Part shown: in pieces, positions 1 through 10,200 of the stretch
Position numbering within the stretch: position 1 is the first letter of the stretch
Layout: every line of letters starts with the position of its first letter
Assembly (NCBI RefSeq): GCF_000003815.2
Contig: NC_049979.1
Coordinates: 1,826,327-1,888,326, forward strand
Length of the DNA stretch: 62,000 nt
Direction: 5' to 3'
Origin: Branchiostoma floridae
Taxonomy: Eukaryota; Chordata; Leptocardii; Amphioxiformes; Branchiostomatidae
The notes under the pieces: generated by a model
Database searches by the model: none
Seen by the model: only the letters and a program-made list of their open reading frames with translations
What the model was told of the DNA's origin: nothing
Translations under genes and position numbers: made by a program

Positions 1-127
1 TAGTAAACTTTCTGGTACTCTGGTATGTGTGTATGTGAGTGTGTGTGTGTGTGTTTGCATGCATGTATGTGCCGGTATGGCTCACCTCTCAGATAGTAAA
101 CTTTCTGGTACTCTGGTATGTGTGGCA

Positions 128-165
<38 letters not shown>

Positions 166-788
166 ATGCGTGTATGTGCCAGTATGGCTCACCTCTCAGA
201 TAGTAAACTTTCTGGTACTCTGGTATGTGTGTATGTGACTGTGTGTGTGTGTGTGAAGGTGTGTGACTTTGTGTATGTGAGTGTGTGTGTGTGTGTTTGC
301 GTGTATGTATGTGCCTGTATCATGGCTCACCTCTTAAGTAGTAAACTTTCTGGTACTGCTGTGTGTGTGTGAGTGTGTGTGTGTGTGTGTGTATGTGAGG
401 GTGTGTGCGTACGTGCGCATGTGTATGTGTGTGTATGTGTGTGTGTGTGTATGTGCCAGTATGGCTCACCTCTCAGATAGTAAACTTTCTGGTACTCTGG
501 TATGTGTGTATGTGAGTGTGTGTGTGTGTGTGTGTGTCTGTGTGTGTGCGTGCGTGCGCATGTGTATGTGTGTGCGTGTGTGTGTGTGTATGTGTTTGCG
601 TGTGTATACGTGCCGGTATGGCTCACCTCTGAGATAGCAAACTTTCTGGTACTGCTGTGTGTGTGTGCATGTGTGTATGTGAGAGAAAATTAAGCTGGTG
701 TGTTACGCCGAACGGCGGTTATACCGGCTATATAGATACAGATACAGACAGAGTGTGTGTGTGTGTGTTTGGGTGTGTGTGTGCATGT

Positions 789-827
<39 letters not shown>

Positions 828-1198
828 GGTGGGTGAGTGTGTGTATGTTTGTGTGTACACGTGCCGGTATGGCTCACCTCTCAGATAGTAAACTTTCTGG
901 TACTCTGGTATGTGTGTATGTGAGTGTGTGTGTATGTGAGTGTGTGTGCATGTGTGTATGTGAGTGTGTGTGTGTGTGTTTGGGTGTGTGTGCGTATGTG
1001 TGTGTTTGCGTGTGTGTGTGTGTGACTGTGTGTATGTGCGTGCGTGCACATGTGTGTGTATGTGTGTGTGTGTGCGTGTATGTATGTGCCTGTAACATGG
1101 CTCACCTCTTAAGTAGTAAACTTTCTGGTACTCCTGTGTGTGTGTGTGTGCATGCGTGCGCGTGTGTGTGCACGTAAATGTGTTTGTATGTCTCTCAC
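1..1198 (-). repeat. Junction-derived minisatellite of exon 12 (exon end + donor + TG tract)
   Basis: On the minus strand, copies of TACCAGAAAGTTTACTA, then C(T/C)(T/G)AGAG|GTGAGCCAT are separated by long TG/CA microsatellite tracts. Exon-like parts begin at plus coordinates 86, 193, 331, 470, 627, 878 and 1106; a truncated copy starts at base 1, and the genuine exon edge is 1199. Copies at 331 and 1106 match the exon's Tyr-Leu-Arg codons. Those at 86, 193, 470 and 878 use TAT CTG AGA instead, a synonymous change. Copy 627 has CTC plus one Tyr-to-Cys change. Each copy keeps a plausible GTGAG donor. Copies 1106 and 878 are in the exon 12 frame (93 and 321 bases from 1199). Confidence 0.9.
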
Positions 1199-1268
1199 CT
1201 CTTAAGTAGTAAACTTTCTGGTACTCCTGTGACACCTTCTGCCCTGGAATCGGCTCGTTCAGCATAAC
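1199..1268 (-). CDS. TTC13: TTC13-like exon 12 (last in window); its 3' end is repeated downstream
   Basis: Acceptor CCACAG|GTT, 23 codons plus one base (VMLNEPIPGQKVSQEYQKVY then YLR), donor AGAG|GTGAGA. It follows exon 11 exactly as in TTC13. The end coding for YQKVYYLR plus the donor recurs seven times in full and once in part between 1 and 1,140. The frame reads open through the donor into the repeat array. Confidence 0.9.
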
Positions 1269-4200
1269 CTGTGGGGAAACACAAAACCAACCGTCAGGAA
1301 TGGAACACGCACCGAGACACGCCCGGGGACAGGTGGGCATTCTGGTCGCCTGGCAACGATCATCGCCATGGCAACCCATGCCATCCCACCCGCCGGCGAT
1401 TCCTCGCGCCGAGCGGTATGCGTGCGCTCGTCGGATCCTGTGAGCGATACCTGACAGTGATGAATGTGCACTTGGCTGAGGTATGCGCCCAGTATGTTGG
1501 CGTCGGCCATAACTGTGGGCTCCGCATACGTCACATTCACGATTAACTCTCATGGGCATCACAGGACCTCCAAGCAGACGCAAACCTTGCAACCTGGCAT
1601 GTTTGTTAGTTTGTAAAAATATATAATAAAATATATAAGGATGGACTACAATTATTATGTTTACCTGCACGGAAGGGAAACATTTCGTTTTTGCAACATT
1701 TCTTATTCTTCTCCAAACAAACGAGGTCAACGACCTGGGCCAGACGGCTGTCGCCATGGTTACTGGTAAAGTAGCAAACACCCTGTGGTGTTTAATTACA
1801 TTATGTGGCAAGAGGCTTAGTACAGAACAGGAGGAGCTGGTTATCATGTATATGAATGTGTTATATAAAAATAAACATTTAGTCATTGTTAGACTATAAC
1901 ATGTGAAGGTCCACTTTACATTTGCTTGAAAATGTTACATTTCTAGTGGATACTGATTTTGGAGTTCTACGGCAGTTCCAAGGAAAGCCAACACGAGGCC
2001 CAAACATTGAGTTATAATGAATTAAAAATTTGTCTTTCTCCAAATATCGGTGGCAAATGGTCTTTTTGAGCAGTTTTGACACCATGCGCGTTTGTTTGGC
2101 ATAGTTGAAGCCCAACACGTCCTCAGTGCTGCCAAACTATCCCAGGATTTCCATGCCAGCAATATTGCAGGGAGGCGGGCGAAACCTCCCACCATGTCAG
2201 GGTGCCTGCTGGCATGCTGGGTAACCATGGTGATGGCAGCGGGTATGTGTGCTAAGGATGATATCTTAGCAGCTCAGCTCATAGCCTCCACTGCAGGCTC
2301 CTAAGGATAGCCCACCAGCAGCTCAGCTAATAGCCTCCACAGCAGGCTGGCCATTCAGTAGTGCAGCTTATGTCATAGCCTCTAATGCAGGCTCCTAAGG
2401 ATGGTCCTACAACAGCACATTACATAGCCTCCACAGCAGGCTCCTAAGGATAGCCCAATAGCAGCTCAGCTCATAGCCTCCACTGCAGGCTCCTAAGGAT
2501 AGCCCACCAGCAGCTCAGCTAATAGCCTCCACAGCAGGCTGGCCATTCAGTAGTGCAGCTTATGTCATAGCCTCTAATGCAGGCTCCTAAGGATCGTCCT
2601 ACAACAGCACATTACATAGCCTCCACAGCAGGCTCCTAAGGATAGCCCAATAGCAGCTCAGCTTATGTGTAATATAGCCTCCACTGCAGGCTCCTAAGGA
2701 TAGCTCAACAGCAGCTCATGATCAGCTTTAATATGCAATAGCCTCCACTGCAGGCTCCTAAGGATAGCTCAACAGCAGCTCATGATCAGCTTTAATATGC
2801 AATAGCCTCCACTGCAGGCTCCTAAGGATAGCCCAACAGCATCAAAGTCTAGTCTCAAAGTCTCAAAGCAGCTCAGCTTATGTTATAGCCTCTACAGCAG
2901 GCTCCTTAGGATGGTTCTGCAGCAGCTCAGCTTATGTTATAGCCTCCAATGCAGGCCCCTAAAGACGGTCCTACAGCAGCTCAGGTCATGTCATAGCCTC
3001 TACCACAGGCTCCTTAGGATGTTTATACAGCAGCACAGCTCATATACAAGGTGCGATAGATTCAATCAAACAAAATAGCTATCAGAAATTCATGGAGAAT
3101 AATCCACAGAGTCTGGTGCAGAGGCTACTCAGCTCAGCTGCATCCCATTCATCATGGTGGACATGATGCCGGTCATGTCAACTTCGGGCAGTCATATTCT
3201 CAATGTCAAGGGCACACAGTGGGGGAATTCTTACATCGTGACTTGTTACTAGATGTATGTTTCATATTGCCATTTGAAAGAGCATGCTTCCTTTAAAGTT
3301 ACCCGTACAAATGCAGTTCATTAAGGATGAGGTCATAGAGTTATTTTAATTGAAGAATAAAAGAGTTTGAAATGTACACCATTTCTGTTTTCTGCAGTAT
3401 GTAAGATTCCAAATATTTGGAGTCTTTCCAAATCTAAAATGACAAGTACACTGGTGATAGCTGTAATGCAGATTTTTGAAAGCAGACATATACAATGTAC
3501 ATTTGTACATGATAAAGTGACGCAAGTTTTGACCAACAAATTGTGTAGGTTTTGATGTTCATGTTTCATTTTTATCATATTATATGAATTGCTACGGACT
3601 TCAGGAAGAATAGTGATACAATATATCACTAATGGACATCTAAATAAAACAAACAGCACATACATATATTTGAAGCCATGTACAGTACATGTCATAAGGC
3701 ATATCGTACCTTTCCTGTTTGTGGCTTATTACTTAGCTTGTCTATTTGATGTTTAATTGATTTTCATTCACACAATTTACAACAGAAAAAGCAGAGTCGT
3801 TGCTAAAAGGAGTACTCAGACTACAAGGAGTACCCAGTACTAGTAAAAAGAGAGAACCTCATGTGAAAACTGACCCGAGAGGTCAACCTCTTTTGCTGAG
3901 CACTTTTAGTGTCAACAAATCCTTTGAAGGAGGCACCCCAAAACTTCCGGGTGGGACACAAAGTCAGACATACATACAAGCTCCTCTGTAGTCAGCTGTT
4001 GTGTTTCTGTGGTTGGTCTGATGTAATTAAGTATAGAACAATGGGCAGCAGTGTTGTGTTAGGGGGCGGTGAGGGGGAGCTGTGGTAAGTACCGGTGTTG
4101 ACAAGGAGACACACACCACTGCCAAACACCTGAACCTGTCTGGGCAACTACATGTACAACTTACAGGGCTCGAAATACTTTTTTCAGCATACCTGCACTG

Positions 4201-7200
4201 GCGCATGTAACATTGAAAATTACCTGCACCAGACAAATTGTACCTGCACCACTCTGAATTTAGGAAGTATGGATAATACAAAAATTTTAAAGAACTATTG
4301 CTATTTTTTCTTTTATATGTAATGGGTGGTAACAGTCAATGCAGCTAATAACATACATGTACCTACACCAAAGGACATTTATGTATGAAACCCAGTACAT
4401 GGACAAGTGCAGGTTAGGTGCAGGCAGACACCAGAAATACCAGCACAGCTCCAATTTTACCTGCACTAACCTGCATATGCAGGTGGTATTTCGAGCCCTG
4501 ACTTATAAAGCAGGGTTGGACAAGTCCATTAGCCCGATTGTCAAGGGCAACTGAAAGTGCTGATTGGGCAAGTGCATGTCCTGCACCACTTGTCCGAAGG
4601 GGCAAGTAAGATTTTTCTATGAGTGAGATTTTGATATACTTGTTACCTTTCACAGTTATGGAATCAAGCATTGGTCACACAGAAAAAAAGAGGCAATAAT
4701 AAAGGAATTCCCTTGCTGGAAGTGAAAATCCGTGGAAAAATGTCCTTTAAATTTCGGGCAAGTAAAAAAATGGCTTGGGCAAGTAGATTTTTTATGTACC
4801 TGCCCGGTAGGACAAGTGAATTTCAGAAAACTTGTCCAACCCTGTAAAGGCCACAGCAAGTAAATTTCTTGGCTTGTGGATTTAAGAAAAAAACGTAGCA
4901 CTAGATCATTAAAAGTTCTAATGAGTCTCATAAGTTATAAGTCTATATACACAATTTTACATACATGGTACAAATAGCGAGAGACATGGTAGTCTTACCT
5001 TAGTCTGTGCCTTGATGCCATGATAGAAGCGACCAATGGCAGAGTTGGACAGGCCAGTCATGTACTGACACGGCTCGTTGTGCGGCTCCAAGGCCAGACA
5101 TTTCTGCAAACCAACAGAAGTGGAAGCACATATCAGCAATAGTTTGAGGACAATTCAATAATTTATTTTTTATTCAAGCCTACTGTAGGTCAGACCAAAA
5201 GCTCCTTGGTCAGACTGACTTGAATATACAACAAAAACATGTAGATAACATCTGTGCACTCTTCATTTTTATCCAGTAGAAAGAAACGTTCGCAACTATA
5301 CTGTAACTCCTAAGGTGCGAGCTGCAAATTAGCAACTACATGCTAAAAACAAACAGATATTACATTAACATATCGTACAATACTTCTTTTTCCAATAATA
5401 GTAAATATACTGTTTTTGTAAATCAAGGTATTGATAGAAAATTGTAGCAAGAGTGACTTTTGTGCTCACAGTGTAGAGCTTACAATCCAGGAGGTTTGCA
5501 TTGCAACACACAAGTCTAAACCAGTGGTCTGCACCACTAAGGCACGATCTAGACACAGTTTTTCCCGATATCGGCGAGCCTACAACCTCTCGCTGACAGC
5601 TTTTTTCTAGCGTCTAGATGGAACTGCAATATCGCCATAAAGATATTGCCAGAATTTCTCCCGCAAGGTCCGGACCATTCGCCCGATAGCTTAGCAGGGG
5701 TCCCCGATAGCTTCCGCGCGCGTGTAGATGTGTCCCGACTTCGGGAGGGCTCATTAGCATATAACGCGGGCTCATAAGGCTATATAGCTGTTTATGACTG
5801 CAAGCGCCACGGGTGTCCCGCGGCCAACGTTCCAGATCCCTCCCGACACATCCACAGATATCGGTAAAAACTGTGTATAGATTGGGCCTACACCAGTGGT
5901 CTGCATCACTAACTGTTATCAAACAGACTTGGGTTACAGCAGAGAGGCGTTCACTGCCACAGGGTCACGAAAAAGTCAACATCAACACCACCTGTAGTTT
6001 TCTACAATGCGCACAATGAGTTTAAAGTAACTTGTTAAAAGTTTCTCCTTGTTTCTTATAAAATTAATCATTGCAGCTAATTTCTGCCTCCAACCAAGTC
6101 TGAGGTGTCACATTGACAAAGTGTGTTTGATTTTCTTTGAACCTTATGATTTGTTTATTAATGTAAGCTCATATCGACCTACACTGCAAGCCGCTTTTCA
6201 TTGAGGTCATGAGGGAGGCAAGGGTCAGACAAAGTATATAACAGAGGTACAAATTACATCATTTAAAGTCATAACAAGTCTTTACACATATTTTACACAT
6301 ACATGGTACAAAATACATAATAGTGACAGCTGCTGCATGATTCCAGTCTGCTCGCGTGTATATCTAATAACAAGCCTTGCTTTTATTCTTACAATCCCAG
6401 TTTCGTGAGACAGACTTGTCACAACAAGCCCGGGTGTTTCATGTAGGGCACGGTTGACTCGAGGGGTCCCCATCTTACTTTGAAGTTGAGTAACGCTTCG
6501 AACGACAAACCACTGGGGTAGTACAGTTTGAAAGTTAGTGGAAACCATTCTGATTGAAGCAAAGCGGACGTTGCATCACGCTTCAAACGGCTGACCACTG
6601 GGGTAGTTTGAAAGACATTTGTGTTAGTGGAAATCATCATTCTGATTGAAGCAAAGTGGTATTGTAATTTCCAACACAAAAATGTACAGCTTACGATCCA
6701 CTGCCGTGTTCTATCTGAAAAAATGTGACATCAAATGGTAGTGAATTGCCCACGACAAAGACTGGTGTTGTAAAGTTGAAAGTTTGGGTAAGTGGAATTT
6801 TTTGTGTTGGAAATTACAGTTCAACCTTGCGTTAGGGTTCCTCAATTTTTTAATGAATGAATGAATGAATGACCTTTATTGTACATTTGTGCTCAAACGA
6901 GCTAAGTACAGGTCGTAGCGCTAGTGATAAGGTACAATTTTGATATAAGAAAAAAGGCATCTTATCACCTCTACATATGCTAATACATTCTAGTATGTAC
7001 AAGTTCAACTTCTTCTCGAGTTTGCTCAATGCAAGGCCACAGACCACTTCTTGGCACCGAACTACGCTAACTGTGGCAGCATCTCTTCTCCCAAAGTCAG
7101 AAACATCGAGCTTCAGCAAGCTCAACTGACTCAATAGGCGAAGCAGGGGTTATGAGGCTGCTCAGGAAATTTGATACCCCACTTACTTTAAAGTTGCGTA

Positions 7201-10200
7201 ACGCGTCGAACGGGCGGCCGCTGTGGTAGTAGAGCGATCCACGGAACTGGTAGCCCTGGACGTGTTTGTCGTCTAAAATCAGCGCCGTGTTGAACTGCTC
7301 CATGGCCTTCTCATAGTCACCCAGCTCTCTGGGGTGCAACAAACACAAAGGAGACTCAGTTAGCACAAAAGGTTTTGAAACTGAAGTTCATTGCATTTTG
7401 CCATGTGTGATGGAAAAACTGTACCTTTATCCATGGAGTAACAATTATCCATAGTATTTAAAAGTGGGGCATTCAGGGATAACAAGTCGACAGACGGTGG
7501 TTTTAAACTGCAGTATTTAAGAAAAATTGGAAATCGTCTGTTGGCTTATCCCTAAATATCCTATTTTTAAATACAACGAATACAGGACACCCTGCGGATA
7601 AAGGTGAACTAGCGTTAAGACCATGTCTTGACATTTGTGATTTGAGATATGACTCTAAATCTGAGTGCAATTACGGATATTTGTACCTGTAGTACACAAT
7701 ACTGGAAAAAAAGATACTGTCTGTTGGAATTTTCTGTCAATGTGAACTGGGATGATGAATACAAGCCCCTATGAGCTGTACAGTATCTTACAAAGCATTT
7801 GTATGACACATAATGCTAACCATAAAACTTATGACGGTTGACACAAATAATTCTTAGCTTTTATCTCTTGTTGCCATTTCCAGATCATTGTTACGGTAAT
7901 ATGTTTCTATGTATGAACCAACAATTAGAAAGGCCCAAATATGTGCTGCTATCCCAAGATTTCTCACCTGCCCACTAGGTACATGTTTCTTACCTGTACA
8001 CCTGCCCAAGATTTCTCATGTTTCTTACCTGTACACCTGCCCAAGATTTCTCACCTGCCCACTAGGTACATGTTTCTTACCTGTACACCTGTCCAAGATT
8101 TCTCATGTTCCTTACCTGTACACCTGCCCAAGATTTCTCACCTGTCCACTAGGTACATGTTTCTTACCTGTACACCTGACCAAGATTTCTTATGTTTCTT
8201 ACCTGTACACCTGTCCAAGATTTCTCATGTTCCTTACCTGTACACCTGCCCAAGATTTCTCACCTGTCCACTAGGTACATGTTCCTTACCTGTACACCTG
8301 ACCAAGATTTCTTATGTTTCTTACCTGTACACCTGCCCACTAGGTACATGTTTCTTACCTGTACACCTGCCCAAGATTTCTCATGTTCCTTACCTGTACA
8401 CCTGCCCAAGATTTCTCACCTGTCCACTAGGTACATGTTTCTTACCTGTACACCTGTCCACTAGGTACTGTTTCTTACCTGTACACCTGCCCAAGATTTC
8501 TCATGTTTCTTACCTGTACACCTGCCCAAGATTTCTCATGTTTCTTACCTGTACACCTGCCCAAGATTTCTCATGTTTCTTACCTGTACACCTGCCCAAG
8601 ATTTCTCATGTTTCTTACCTGTACACCTGCCCAAGATTTCTCACCTGCCCACTAGGTACATGTTTCTTACCTGTACACCTGTCCACTAGGTACTGTTTCT
8701 TACCTGTACACCTGCCCAAGATTTCTCATGTTTCTTACCTGTACACCTGCCCAAGATTTCTCATGTTCCTTACCTGTACACCTGCCCAAGATTTCTCATG
8801 CTTCTTACCTGTACACCTGCCCAAGATGGTTCATGTTCCTTACCTGTACACCTGCCCAAGATTTCTCATGCTTCTTACCTGTACACCTGCCCAAGATTTC
8901 TCATGCTTCTTACCTGTACACCTGCCCACTAGGTACATGTTCCTTACCTGTACACCTGCCCAAGATTTCTTATGTTTCTTACCTGTACACCTGCCCACTA
9001 GGTACATGTTCCTTACCTGTACACCTGACCAAGATTTCTTATGTTTCTTACCTGTACACCTGCCCACTAGGTACATGTTCCTTACTTGTACACCTGACCA
9101 AGATTTCTTATGTTTCTTACCTGTACACCTGCCCATTAGGTACATGTTCTTTACCTGTACACCTGCCTACTAGGTACATGTTTCTTACCTGTACACCTGC
9201 CCAAGATTTATCACCTGTCCACTAGGTACATGTTCCTTACCTGTACACCTGCCCAAGATTTCTTATGTTTCTTACCTGTACACCTGCCCACTATGTACAT
9301 GTTCCTTACCTGTACACCTGCCCAAGATTTCTTATGTCTCTTACCTGTACACCTGCCCACTAGGTACATGTTCCTTACCTGTACACCTGACCAAGATTTC
9401 TTATGTTTCTTACCTGTACACCTGCCCATTAGGTACATGTTCTTTACCTGTACACCTGCCTACTAGGTACATGTTTCTTACCTGTACACCTGACCAAGAT
9501 TTCTTATGTTTCTTACATGTACCTGTACACCTGCCCATTAGGTACATGTTCTTTACCTGTACACCTGCCCAAGATTTCTTATGTTTCTTACCTGTACACC
9601 TGCCCACTAGGTACATGTTCCTTACCTGTACACCTGCCCAAGATTTCTTATGTTTCTTACCTGTACACCTGCCCACTAGGTACATGTTCCTTACCTGTAC
9701 ACCTGACCAAGATTTCTTATGTTTCTTACCTGTACACCTGCCCACTAGGTACATGTTCCTTACCTGTACACCTGACCAAGATTTCTTATGTTTCTTACCT
9801 GTACCTGTACACCTGCCCATTAGGTACATGTTCTTTACCTGTACACCTGCCTACTAGGTACATGTTTCTTACCTGTACACCTGACCAAGATTTCTTATGT
9901 TTCTTACCTGTACACCTGCCCATTAGGTACATGTTCTTTACCTGTACACCTGCCTACTAGGTACATGTTTCTTACCTGTACACCTGACCAAGATTTCTTA
10001 TGTTTCTTACCTGTACACCTGCCCATTAGGTACATGTTCTTTACCTGTACACCTGCCTACTAGGTACATGTTTCTTACCTGTACACCTGCCCAAGATTTA
10101 TCACCTGTCCATTAGGTACATGTTCCTTACCTGTACACCTGCCCAAGATTTCTCATGTTCCTTACCTGTACACCTGCCCAAGATTTCTCATGTTCCTTAC

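Noticed and set aside
29-1177. Cys/Val-rich and His/Thr-rich frames in the first 1.2 kb as independent genes
   Set aside because: They are TG/CA microsatellites between copies of the exon 12 junction. Only the in-frame extension from exon 12 is worth noting.
2022-2304. Small frames near 2.0-2.3 kb as exons of TTC13
   Set aside because: Exons 11 and 12 join in phase exactly as in TTC13, leaving no room for another coding exon.
7941-9225. Long plus-strand open frames (up to 410 codons) of YLYTCP/FLPVHL-type repeats
   Set aside because: They are read from the opposite strand of the exon 9 junction minisatellite. The unit has an open frame by chance and no gene structure surrounds it.
8840-9829. 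Minus-strand repeat frames with GRCTGKKHKKSW-type repeats
   Set aside because: Same array in a frame different from that of exon 9. No start, splice or homology support.
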